64,000 nucleotides of DNA from contig JBGQLG010000001.1 in the NCBI GenBank assembly GCA_041499965.1, positions 35,618 through 99,617 on the forward strand. The letters run 5' to 3'. A program made the position numbers and the translations under genes. The stretch is from AR5 sp041499965. GTDB lineage: Bacteria; Methylomirabilota; Methylomirabilia; Rokubacteriales; CSP1-6. A model generated the notes under the pieces. That model worked only from the letters and a program-made list of their open reading frames with translations, was not told the origin of the DNA and ran no database searches. Numbering within the stretch: the first letter of the stretch is position 1; every line of letters starts with the position of its first letter. This document shows positions 47,650 to 55,539 of the stretch, piece after piece.

Positions 47650-50361
47650 CTACGCGCTGGGCGCGCCCTCGGCCGATGCCTCGCGAGCGCGGATGCGGGC
47701 CTGCGCGGCGCTGAGCCGGGCGATCGGGATCATGAACGGCGAGCACGACACGTAGGTCATGCCCACCTTGTGGCAGAACTCCACCGACGACGGCTCCCCG
47801 CCGTGCTCGCCGCAGATGCCCACCTTGAGATCGGGCCGCGTCCGCCGCCCGCGCTCGATGCCGATCTTGATGAGCTCGCCGACGCCCTCCTGGTCGAGCA
47901 CCGAAAAGGGATCGTGCTGCAGCAGCCCCTTCTGCAGGTAGTCGGGCAGGAACTTGGCGACGTCATCACGGCTGTAGCCGAACGTCATCTGCGTGAGGTC
48001 GTTGGTGCCGAACGAGAAGAACTCGGCGTCCTGGGCGATCTTGTCGGCGATGAGCGCGGCCCGCGGCACCTCGATCATGGTGCCGATCGTGTACTTGACC
48101 GGCACCCCCTTCTCTTCCAGGATGCCATCGGCGATCTTCTTGGCCTGCGTATAGGTCAGCTTCATCTCGCCCACGGTGCCGGTGAGGGGGATCATGATCT
48201 CGGGCTCGACCTTCACGCCCTGCTCGGCCGCCGTACAGGCGGCTTCCATGATGGCCCGCACCTGCATGCCGTAGATCTTGGGCGAGGTGATGCCGAGGCG
48301 GCAGCCGCGATGACCCAGCATCGGGTTGGCCTCGCGCAGGGAATCGATCTTGGCCAGCTTCTCGTCCAGTGCCGCCTTGCGCCCGGGGTTCATGTTCAGC
48401 GCGTCCAGGCGGGCGCGCTCCTCGATCATCTCCCGGTACTCCTTGGGATTGGTCAGGAACTCGTGCAGCGGCGGGTCGAGCAGCCGGATGGTGACCGGGA
48501 GGCCGTCCATCTCCCGGAAAATACCGATGAAGTCGTCGCGCTGGAACGGCAGCAGCTTGTCCAGCGCCGCCTGCTGCGACAACGCGTCACTGGCCATAAT
48601 CATCTCGCGCATGATCGGGATGCGGTCGGCGGCGAAGAACATGTGCTCGGTGCGCACCAGCCCGATGCCCTCGGCGCCGAACTCACGCGCCTTGCGGGCG
48701 TCCTCGGGCGTGTCGGCGTTGGCCCGCACGCCGAGCGTGCGGTAGCGGTCGGCCCACCCCAGCAGCTCCTTGAACGACTCGTGCAGGCCCGGCTCGACCG
48801 TCTTGATGGCGTCGAGGATCACCTCGCCGGTGCTGCCGTCGACCGAGACGATGTCGCCCTCGCGGACGGTGCGGCCACCCGCCTGGAACGTCCGCCGCTC
48901 CTCGCTGACGACCACGGCGCCGGCGCCCACCACGCACGGCTTGCCCATGCCCACGGCCACCACCGCCGCGTGCGAGGTGCGGCCGCCCCGCGAGGTGACG
49001 ATGCCCTGGGCCGCGTACATGCCGGCGATGTCCTCGGGCGAGGTCTCGGCCCGCACCAGGATGACCTGGCGGCCGGTCTTCGCCCACTCGACGGCCCGAT
49101 CCGCGTCGAAGACGACCTCGCCGACGGCCGCCCCCGGGGCGGCCGGCAGGCCGGTGGCGAGCAGGCGACCAGCCCCGACGGCCTGGGCCTTGTCGCCGGC
49201 GTCGAAGCCGGGGTGCAGCACCTGGTTCAGCTCGTGGGGCCGCACGCGCAGCAGGGCCGTGTGCTGATCGATCACGGTCTCGTGGACCAGGTCGACGGCG
49301 ACCTTCACCGCCGCCGCCGCCGAGCGCTTGCCGCTGCGTGTCTGCAAGAGGTAGAGCTTGCCCTCCTGGATCGTGAACTCGATGTCCTGCATGTCCTTGT
49401 AGTGCCGCTCGAGCCGGCCGGCGATGGCCAGCAGCTCGTCGTAGATCTCCGGCATCCGGCGCTTGAGGTCGTCGATGTGCTCGGGCGTCCGGATGCCGGC
49501 CACCACGTCCTCGCCCTGGGCGTTGACCAGGAACTCGGCGTAGAAGTGCTGCTCGCCGGTGCGCGGGTCGCGGGTGAAGCCGACGCCGGTGCCGGAGCTC
49601 TCGCCCAGGTTGCCGAAGACCATCGACATCACCGTCACCGCGGTGCCCCACTCGGCCGGGATGTTGTTGATGCGGCGGTACTCGGTCGCCTTCTTGGCGA
49701 ACCAGGAGTCGAACACGGCCCGCACCGCCAGCCGGAGCTGCTCGCGCGGATCCTGGGGGAACGGCGCCCCGGTCCGGGTGCTGACGAGGTCCTTGTAGGC
49801 CTCGACGAGCTTGCGCAGTTCGACCGCCGGCACCTCGGGATCGGTCTTGACGCCCAGCCGCTTCTTGAGGGCGTCGAGGTGCTCGTCGAAGGCCTCGCGC
49901 CGGATGCCCAGCACCACGTCGCCGAACATCGTGACGAAGCGCCGGTAGCAGTCCCAGGCGAAGCGCTCGTTGCCCGTCCAGGCGCCCAGGCCCTCGACGC
50001 TCGCGTCGTTGAGACCCAGGTTGAGGACGGTCTCCATCATGCCCGGCATCGACACGCGCGCACCCGAGCGGACGGACACGAGCAGCGGGCGCTGGGGATC
50101 GCCGAACACGAGACCGGCATCCTGCTCGAGCTTCTCGAGCCCGGTGGCGGCTTGCTCCCACAGGCCCTCGGGGAACTGCCGGCCCGTCCGGTTGTAGGCC
50201 GCCCAGGCCTGCGTGGTGATGGTGAAGCCGGGCGGCACCGGGATCCCGAGATTCGTCATCTCGGCGAGCTCGCAGCCCTTGCCACCGAGCAGATTGCGCA
50301 TCACCGAGGAGCCTTCGGCCTTACCGCGCCCGAAGGAGTAGACGTACTTCGTCATGGCCAT
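47650..50361 (-). CDS. ppdK: Pyruvate, phosphate dikinase
   Basis: Interconverts pyruvate, ATP and phosphate with phosphoenolpyruvate, AMP and pyrophosphate. The 903-residue protein has the ATP-grasp domain from KGCELAEMTNLGIPVPPGF near 30, the phosphorylated His in TSRGGRTSHAAVVAVGMGKP near 455, and the TIM-barrel domain with GHRGCRLGI near 640 and FSFGTNDLTQMTFGYSRDD near 790. Full length. Start 50361 or the ATG two codons later. It has its own strong promoter after an intrinsic terminator. With oxidoreductase-based growth on C1/C2 acids it could feed gluconeogenesis. Confidence 0.97.
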   Translation of the reverse strand: MAMTKYVYSFGRGKAEGSSVMRNLLGGKGCELAEMTNLGIPVPPGFTITTQAWAAYNRTGRQFPEGLWEQAATGLEKLEQDAGLVFGDPQRPLLVSVRSGARVSMPGMMETVLNLGLNDASVEGLGAWTGNERFAWDCYRRFVTMFGDVVLGIRREAFDEHLDALKKRLGVKTDPEVPAVELRKLVEAYKDLVSTRTGAPFPQDPREQLRLAVRAVFDSWFAKKATEYRRINNIPAEWGTAVTVMSMVFGNLGESSGTGVGFTRDPRTGEQHFYAEFLVNAQGEDVVAGIRTPEHIDDLKRRMPEIYDELLAIAGRLERHYKDMQDIEFTIQEGKLYLLQTRSGKRSAAAAVKVAVDLVHETVIDQHTALLRVRPHELNQVLHPGFDAGDKAQAVGAGRLLATGLPAAPGAAVGEVVFDADRAVEWAKTGRQVILVRAETSPEDIAGMYAAQGIVTSRGGRTSHAAVVAVGMGKPCVVGAGAVVVSEERRTFQAGGRTVREGDIVSVDGSTGEVILDAIKTVEPGLHESFKELLGWADRYRTLGVRANADTPEDARKAREFGAEGIGLVRTEHMFFAADRIPIMREMIMASDALSQQAALDKLLPFQRDDFIGIFREMDGLPVTIRLLDPPLHEFLTNPKEYREMIEERARLDALNMNPGRKAALDEKLAKIDSLREANPMLGHRGCRLGITSPKIYGMQVRAIMEAACTAAEQGVKVEPEIMIPLTGTVGEMKLTYTQAKKIADGILEEKGVPVKYTIGTMIEVPRAALIADKIAQDAEFFSFGTNDLTQMTFGYSRDDVAKFLPDYLQKGLLQHDPFSVLDQEGVGELIKIGIERGRRTRPDLKVGICGEHGGEPSSVEFCHKVGMTYVSCSPFMIPIARLSAAQARIRAREASAEGAPSA

Positions 50362-50398
50362 CTCGTCTCCATCGCGGGACTGACGAAAAAGTCTTTCG

Positions 50399-50428
50399 AT
50401 CCTACAGGATGCGCGACACGTCTGTCAA
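50399..50428 (-). promoter_or_regulatory. Predicted ppdK promoter
   Basis: Minus-strand TTGACA (50428-50423, perfect) and TAGGAT (50404-50399, four of six) with an 18-nt spacer, about 38 nt upstream of the ppdK start and about 40 nt beyond the terminator of the preceding unit. AT content is visibly higher here than in the flanking genes. Confidence 0.6.
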
Positions 50429-50465
50429 TTTCGGCTGCTGCCACCGGCGTCTGTCCCTTCCGCAC

Positions 50466-50501
50466 AAAAGAAAAGGGCCACGGGTCGCTCGCCCGTGGCC
50501 C
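50466..50501 (-). terminator. Strong intrinsic terminator
   Basis: A perfect 10-bp stem, GGGCCACGGG (minus, 50501-50492) and CCCGTGGCCC (50484-50475), with a 7-nt loop CGAGCGA, is followed at once by TTTTCTTTTG (50474 onward). This is the clearest rho-independent terminator in the window. It separates the oxalate/Tct/GntR operon and the short unit after it from ppdK. Confidence 0.9.
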
Positions 50502-50558
50502 CTCGATCGTTCGCTCGCGATCGCCACGGGCGGCCTGCCCGTGACACCCGTCGAAGTA

Positions 50559-50648
50559 CTACTCCGCGGATGCTCCGGGCAGGCCCGGCAGGGCCAGGAT
50601 GATGACTACCGATCCCGGCCACAGCACGCGCGGAGTGGAGTCCGTCAT
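50559..50648 (-). CDS. Candidate leaderless 29-residue membrane micropeptide
   Basis: ATG at 50648 opens a 29-residue frame with a hydrophobic middle (LWPGSVVIILALPGLPG) able to form one short membrane helix, a polar N-terminus and a charged end. The predicted transcription start is 3-4 nt before the ATG, so translation would be leaderless; there is no ribosome-binding site. It may be a real small protein or a chance frame inside a structured RNA. No known micropeptide family is recognised. Confidence 0.3.
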   Translation of the reverse strand: MTDSTPRVLWPGSVVIILALPGLPGASAE

Positions 50649-50658
50649 GGTGAGGCGG

Positions 50659-50687
50659 AGTATACGGAGCCGTGCCGGCGCGGTCAA
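50659..50687 (-). promoter_or_regulatory. Predicted strong promoter at the gntR 3' end
   Basis: Minus-strand TTGACC (50687-50682) and TATACT (50664-50659), each five of six to consensus, with an ideal 17-nt spacer. The -35 overlaps the gntR stop codon. There is no gene of normal size before the terminator at 50466, so it appears to drive a short transcript. Confidence 0.6.
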
Positions 50688-51406
50688 GCGTGCGGCTGGC
50701 CGCGGCGGGCTCCGCTCTCCGGGCCGAGCACGAGCGCCTCCACCGCCTCGATGTGCTCCAGCATGGCCCGCCGGGCCCGCTCGGCATCGCGCGCGCGGAT
50801 GGCCGCCAGCACGCGACGGTGATCCTCGTGCGAGCGGGTCGGCCGGCCCGGCGTGTTGAGCGAGTCCTCCCGGCTCTGCGTGAGCAGATCCATGATCGCG
50901 TGGGCGATGCGGGTGATCGCGCGGTTGTGGGCGGCCACGCCGATGGCGGCGTGGAACTGTGCGTCCTGGGCCAGGCCCGTCCGTCCGACGGCAATCTCCT
51001 TGGCCTGCTCCTCGAGGATGCGCTCCATCTCCTGCATCTCCTCGGGGGTCGCCCGAGCGGCCGCCAGCGCCGCCAGCGACGGCTCGAGCAGGCGCCGCGC
51101 CTCGAACAGCTCGCCGGTCGCCGCGCGCTCGGACACCAGCAGGCGGGCCAGCGGCTCGATCAGCGCATCGATCGAGACCTCGCGGATGAACGTACCCTCG
51201 CCGGCCCGGATCTCGACCAGACCCAGGCTCTCCAGCGCCCGCAGCGCCTCCCGCACCGACGTCCGGCTCACGACGAACTTCTCGGCCAGATCCCGCTCCG
51301 GCGGCAGCCGATCGCCGCCCTTGAGTCGGCCCTCGGCGATCATGGCCTTGACCTGGCGCACGATCTCCTCGTAGATCCGCGTCGACTTGATGGGGGCCAG
51401 GTCCAT
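50684..51406 (-). CDS. GntR-family regulator, FadR subfamily
   Basis: Metabolite-responsive DNA-binding protein, 240 residues. The N-terminal winged helix (about 8-78) has RLPPERDLAEKFVVSRTSVREALRALESLGLV, a FadR-type recognition helix. The C-terminal FCD domain has the metal-ligand pattern Asp and His in DAQFHAAIG near 149 and further His in SHEDHRRVL and MLEHIEAVE. FadR-type proteins commonly bind TGGT-N3-ACCA, and such palindromes lie at the oxalate oxidoreductase and formate dehydrogenase promoters. ATG 51406 follows tctA by 5 nt; the frame upstream of it runs into tctA. Confidence 0.9.
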   Translation of the reverse strand: MDLAPIKSTRIYEEIVRQVKAMIAEGRLKGGDRLPPERDLAEKFVVSRTSVREALRALESLGLVEIRAGEGTFIREVSIDALIEPLARLLVSERAATGELFEARRLLEPSLAALAAARATPEEMQEMERILEEQAKEIAVGRTGLAQDAQFHAAIGVAAHNRAITRIAHAIMDLLTQSREDSLNTPGRPTRSHEDHRRVLAAIRARDAERARRAMLEHIEAVEALVLGPESGARRGQPHA

Positions 51407-51411
51407 GGGGG

Positions 51412-52932
51412 TCAGTGTCCGGGCGCGGTCGGGGCCACGCCACCCGTGCCGCGGCGACGCCGCCACCACGGCGTGACCACCGGCAGCAGGAAGAACGCGA
51501 TCGCCACCGTCATGATCGCGCCGGAGATCGGCCGGACGAAGAAGATGCCGAGCGAGCCCTGGGACATGATGAGGCTCTGGCGCAGCGCGTTCTCGGCCAG
51601 GTCACCGAGCACGAGGGCCAGGACGAGCGGGGCCAGCGGGTAGTCCAGCTTCTTGAACACGTAGCCCATGACGCCGAAGATCAGCATGTACCAGACGTCG
51701 ATCATGCTGTTGTGTACGGCGTAGGAGCCGACCGCGCACACCACGACGATCGACGGCGTGAGGATCGCGAAGGGGATCTTCAAGATGGCCGCGAAGACCG
51801 GCACGAAGGCCAGCACCACCAGGACGCCCAGGATGTTGCCGGTATACATGGAGGCGATCAGCCCCCAGACGAAGTCCGGCTGCTCCTGGAACAGCATGGG
51901 CCCGGGCTGGAGCCCCCAGATGATCAGCCCGCCCAGCATGACCGCGGCCGTCGGCGACCCCGGAATGCCCAGCGTGATCATCGGCAGCATCGCCGCGACG
52001 CCGGCGGCGTGGGCGGCCGTTTCGGGGGCGATCACCCCCTCGATCTCGCCCTTGCCGAAGTGTTCCCCCCGCGGCGAGAACCGCTTGGCGAAGGCGTAAC
52101 TCATGAACGAGGCCGGCGTGGCGCCGCCGGGCTTGAAGCCCATCCAGAAGCCGATGAACGAGCCCCGCACGAACGTCCGCCAGTAGCGCGGCAGGATCTT
52201 CCACGTCTGCAGCACCACCGCCAGGTTCATTCCGGTGCGGGCGGCCCGGAACGACAGCCCCTCCTCGACCGACAGCAAGATCTCGCCGATGCCGAACAGC
52301 CCGATCACGGCCACGATGAAGTCGAACCCCTTCATCAGCTCGGTGATGCCGAAGGTCATGCGCAGCTGGCCGGTGACGATGTCCAGGCCGGCCGCCGCCA
52401 GGATGAAGCCGAGCAGGATGGAGATCAGCGACTTGAGCGGATTGCCCCCACCCAGCCCCACGAACGACGAGAAGGTGAGGAGCTGGATGGCGAAGAACTC
52501 GGGCGGGCCGAACTTCAGCGCGACCTCGGCCAGCAGCGGCGCGAACAGCGTGATCAGCACGATCGAGAAGAACGCGCCCACGAACGACGAGGTGAAGGCG
52601 GCGGTCAGGGCCTGGCCCCCCTGCCCCTGGCGGGCCATCGGGTAGCCGTCGAAGGTGGTGGCCACCGACCACGGCTCGCCGGGGATGTTGAACAGGATCG
52701 AGGTGATGGCCCCGCCGAAGAGCGCGCCCCAGTAGAGCGAGGTCAGCAGGATGATGGCCGAGGTGGGCGGCATGGTGAACGTGAGCGGCAGCAGGATGGC
52801 GACGCCGTTGGCGCCGCCCAGGCCGGGCAGCACGCCGATGATGGTGCCGAGGAGGATGCCGACCAGCGCGATGAACAGATTGAACGGGGTGACGGCGATC
52901 GCGAACCCGTGCAGGAGGTTCTCGAAGCCCAT
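51412..52932 (-). CDS. Tripartite tricarboxylate transporter large permease TctA
   Basis: Main membrane component of a binding-protein-dependent secondary carboxylate transporter. The 506-residue protein has about eleven or twelve helices and the two Gly-rich TctA signatures, GTIIGVLPGLGGANG near 29 and the related GIPGSPTAAVMLGGLI segment near 325. It is 3 nt after tctB and precedes the GntR gene. Substrate in the family ranges over citrate, other di- and tricarboxylates and aromatic acids; operon context here points to oxalate or a related acid. Confidence 0.93.
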   Translation of the reverse strand: MGFENLLHGFAIAVTPFNLFIALVGILLGTIIGVLPGLGGANGVAILLPLTFTMPPTSAIILLTSLYWGALFGGAITSILFNIPGEPWSVATTFDGYPMARQGQGGQALTAAFTSSFVGAFFSIVLITLFAPLLAEVALKFGPPEFFAIQLLTFSSFVGLGGGNPLKSLISILLGFILAAAGLDIVTGQLRMTFGITELMKGFDFIVAVIGLFGIGEILLSVEEGLSFRAARTGMNLAVVLQTWKILPRYWRTFVRGSFIGFWMGFKPGGATPASFMSYAFAKRFSPRGEHFGKGEIEGVIAPETAAHAAGVAAMLPMITLGIPGSPTAAVMLGGLIIWGLQPGPMLFQEQPDFVWGLIASMYTGNILGVLVVLAFVPVFAAILKIPFAILTPSIVVVCAVGSYAVHNSMIDVWYMLIFGVMGYVFKKLDYPLAPLVLALVLGDLAENALRQSLIMSQGSLGIFFVRPISGAIMTVAIAFFLLPVVTPWWRRRRGTGGVAPTAPGH

Positions 52933-52935
52933 GCC

Positions 52936-53397
52936 TCAGAAGCCCAGCCACGCCTCGAGGGGGCCCTTGGGCATCGGCACCAGGAACCACTGCTCGAAGA
53001 CGACGAAGGTCACGATGGGAATGCCGAGCCCCAGCGCCACGATGGTCGGCCAGGTGTGGCGTCCCACCCAGCGCATGTAGAAGGCCAGGTAGAGCGCGGA
53101 GGCGACGTAGAGCCCCAGGCCTTCCATGACGATCACCATCGCCGTGGCCGGCACCAGCACCGCGAGCACAGGGCGCAGCCGCGCGGCGGTGACGAAGGGC
53201 TCCGTGCTCGCCCGCCGCAGGGCCTGCAGGACGACGATGGCGGACGCCGCCACCATGCCGACGGCCAGCCAGAACGGAAAGAATCCGCTCTGGGGCCCTT
53301 CCAGGCCCCAGCCGATCCCGAGCCGCAGCGTGTCCGCGATGACGACGACACCGACGACGATCAGCACCAGCGCGGTGATCAGATCGGCGGCGCGCAT
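52936..53397 (-). CDS. Tripartite tricarboxylate transporter small permease TctB
   Basis: Small membrane subunit, 153 residues, with four predicted helices and the TctB/DUF1468 pattern (GPQSGFFPFWLAVGMVAAS near 34-52, two long hydrophobic stretches near 75-110). It begins immediately after the tctC stop. It stabilises TctA in known systems. Confidence 0.88.
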   Translation of the reverse strand: MRAADLITALVLIVVGVVVIADTLRLGIGWGLEGPQSGFFPFWLAVGMVAASAIVVLQALRRASTEPFVTAARLRPVLAVLVPATAMVIVMEGLGLYVASALYLAFYMRWVGRHTWPTIVALGLGIPIVTFVVFEQWFLVPMPKGPLEAWLGF

Positions 53398-54387
53398 CTA
53401 CTTTTTCAGCAGCCCCCCCTTCGTCATCAGATCCCGATGCAGCTGCTCGGCGTCCGCCAGCCAGGCGACGTACTCGGGGCCGGTGGCGAAGGCCGGCTTG
53501 AGCGCTCCGTCGTCCATGTACTTCTTCCACTCCGGCGTCTCGGTCACCTTCTTCAGGGTGGCCACGTACCAGTCGACCGCGTCCTTGGGCATGTCGGGTG
53601 CGCCGAAGATGCCGCGGAGCATCAGGTAGTGGATGTCGGCGCCGATGGCTTCCTTCACCGTCGCGATGTCCTTCCACTCCTGCACCGGGATGCGCTCGGT
53701 GTCGAACACGGCCAGCGGGCGGACGCGGCCGGCCTTCCAGTGGCTGACGCACTCGATGGGGTTGTTGACGGTCGAGTCGATGTGCTTGCCCACGAGGTTC
53801 ACGCACACCTCGCCGCCGCCCTTGAAGGGCACGTAGGTGAACTTCACCCCCAGCGCCTGCTCGAGCTGGATCGTGATGATCTGGTCCTCCTGCTTGGAGC
53901 CGGTGCCCCCCATCTTCATCTGGGTGGGCTTGCCGCTCCGCTCCTTGACGGCCGCCAGGTACTCCTTGGCCGTCTTGTAGGGGGTCTCGGCGTTGACCCA
54001 CAGGATGAACTGGTCCAGCGCCAGCCGGGCCACGGGCGTGAGGTCTCTCCAGCTGAACGGCGTGGCCTGGGCCAGCGGGGTCGTGAACAGGTTGGACAGC
54101 GTGATGATGATCGTGTGGGCATCGCCCTTCTTGCCCTTCACGTGCAAGAACCCCTCGGCCCCTGCTCCCCCCGACTTGTTGACGACGATGACCGGCTTGG
54201 GCGAGAGCTTGTGCTTGTCGATCAGGCCGGCCACGAGGCGCGCCATCTGGTCGGCCCCGCCGCCGGTGCCGGCCGGGATGACGAACTCGATGGGCTTGGA
54301 CGGTTCCCAGGCCCACGCGGGGAGCGCGCCGGCCATGACGAGGGCGGTGGCGAGCAGCGTGGGCACGAGACGCCGGTATCGCAACAT
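53398..54387 (-). CDS. Tripartite tricarboxylate transporter substrate-binding protein TctC
   Basis: Periplasmic solute receptor of the Bug/TctC family, 329 residues. A Sec signal peptide (LLATALVMAGALPAWA) ends near residue 26. The mature part has the family signatures KPIEFVIPAGTGGGADQMARLVAGL near 30 and VVNKSGGAGAEGFLHV near 66, which build the carboxylate-binding cleft. It follows the oxidoreductase beta-subunit gene after 108 nt; the gap contains a GC-rich stem-loop (GGGCGC with GCGCCC) but no T-run, so readthrough is likely. Confidence 0.92.
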   Translation of the reverse strand: MLRYRRLVPTLLATALVMAGALPAWAWEPSKPIEFVIPAGTGGGADQMARLVAGLIDKHKLSPKPVIVVNKSGGAGAEGFLHVKGKKGDAHTIIITLSNLFTTPLAQATPFSWRDLTPVARLALDQFILWVNAETPYKTAKEYLAAVKERSGKPTQMKMGGTGSKQEDQIITIQLEQALGVKFTYVPFKGGGEVCVNLVGKHIDSTVNNPIECVSHWKAGRVRPLAVFDTERIPVQEWKDIATVKEAIGADIHYLMLRGIFGAPDMPKDAVDWYVATLKKVTETPEWKKYMDDGALKPAFATGPEYVAWLADAEQLHRDLMTKGGLLKK

Positions 54388-54495
54388 GCGTCGGGCCTCC
54401 TCACGGGAAGATGTATCGCGGCAACGCGGCGGGGCCGGGCGCCGTTCCGCGCCCGCCCCCCGACCATCACCGGGCCGCCGCCCAGTCGCCCGCGG

Positions 54496-55527
54496 CTACT
54501 TCGGGTCGAGCGCCGCCTTTGAGGCGTCCATCCGCTTGAAGGGCACCACGCCCGGGATCTCCCACCTGTTCCACATCTCGTCGACCTTGGCCTGGAAGTA
54601 CGCCAGGTCCTCCTCGGTGAAGTGCGCGAACCGGCCCTGCTTGAGCAGGTACTCGCGGACCGGCTTGCGAGCCCGGCCCTCCACGATCGCCTTGGTCTTG
54701 CCGTAGTAGCGCAGCTCGCCGTCCTCGACCTCGTAGAGCGGGAAGATGCCGGTCTCGATGGCCAGCTCGCCCAGCTCGTGGCTCAGCATCGGGTCGTAGT
54801 CCCAGCCCTTCGGGCACGGGTCGAGCGAGTGGATGAAGGTCGGGCCGCCGATGGTGAGCGCCCGGCGGACCTTGTTCATCATCTCCACGGCGTAGGACGC
54901 GCACACCGTCGCCACGTACCGGCATTCCGTATGGCCCGCGGCCATCATGCCGGCCATGTTCTTCTTCCAGCGGGTGTGCATGATGCGCTTGACCTTGCCG
55001 GGCGGACTGAACGTGGTGTTGGCGCCGTACGGAGACATCCCGGACACCTGGATGTCGGTGTTGGCGTAGCTCTCGTTGTCGTACAACAAGATGAGGCAGT
55101 TGTATTCCTTGTGCGTCAACGTCGCCGAGATGCCGTTCAGCCCCATGTCGGCGCCGCCGCCGTCGCCGCAGAACGCGATGACGTTGATCGGCTCGGACTT
55201 GATCTTGCCCTTCGTCATGAGGGCCTTGAGACCGGCGGCCGTGCCCAGCGCCGCGGCTCCCGACGATCCGAGCTGCGTGTGCATCCACGGCACCACCCAC
55301 GGCGTCGTGTAGTACGTCGTGTTGGCGACGTACATACACCCGGTCGAGCCGAGGACGATCGTGCGCGGCCCCGAGGCCTTCACCATCAGCTTCATGACGA
55401 GCGCCGACTCGCAGCCCTGGCAGGTGCGGTGGCCCGAAGTGAAGTACTCCTCGATCGTGACCTTCTTGATGCCCCGGAACGGCTCCAGGATCTGCGTCGC
55501 GTTGCTGAATGTGGTCGCCTCGGCCAT
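54496..55527 (-). CDS. Predicted oxalate oxidoreductase beta subunit (thiamine-diphosphate and Fe-S)
   Basis: Catalytic thiamine-diphosphate subunit of a 2-oxoacid:ferredoxin oxidoreductase, 343 residues. Cys36, Cys39 (CQGC), Cys64 (STGCMY) and Cys238 (DPCPKGW) are placed to hold the proximal [4Fe-4S] cluster. The cofactor motif runs from GDGGGADMGLNGI near 121 to LLYDNESYANTD near 148. ATG 55527 is 12 nt after the alpha subunit gene. Taken alone it would be called a pyruvate:ferredoxin oxidoreductase beta chain; the oxalate assignment rests on the alpha subunit. Confidence 0.85.
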   Translation of the reverse strand: MAEATTFSNATQILEPFRGIKKVTIEEYFTSGHRTCQGCESALVMKLMVKASGPRTIVLGSTGCMYVANTTYYTTPWVVPWMHTQLGSSGAAALGTAAGLKALMTKGKIKSEPINVIAFCGDGGGADMGLNGISATLTHKEYNCLILLYDNESYANTDIQVSGMSPYGANTTFSPPGKVKRIMHTRWKKNMAGMMAAGHTECRYVATVCASYAVEMMNKVRRALTIGGPTFIHSLDPCPKGWDYDPMLSHELGELAIETGIFPLYEVEDGELRYYGKTKAIVEGRARKPVREYLLKQGRFAHFTEEDLAYFQAKVDEMWNRWEIPGVVPFKRMDASKAALDPK

Positions 55528-55539
55528 GCGCGTGGTCTC

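Larger units (their letters stand above)
50466..50652 (-). ncRNA. Candidate small structured RNA
   Basis: A sigma70-like promoter just inside the end of gntR and a strong terminator bracket about 187 nt with no conventional gene. The predicted RNA is highly structured: ACTCCGCG near the 5' end pairs exactly with CGCGGAGT about 75 nt later, enclosing a GGCCC-TGCC-GGGCC hairpin. A further stem precedes the terminator. I do not recognise a known family; length and a long closing stem recall 6S-like RNAs, but I cannot show homology. It also overlaps a 29-codon reading frame. Confidence 0.45.

Noticed and set aside
51412..54387. tctCBA as a citrate transporter
   Set aside because: Family membership does not define substrate, and no citrate gene is nearby; the operon partner is a predicted oxalate oxidoreductase. 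The substrate is left open in the annotation.
54388..54495. Terminator between the oxidoreductase and tctC
   Set aside because: A GC stem-loop is present, but no T-run follows it and no new promoter is visible, so I treat the seven genes as one operon.
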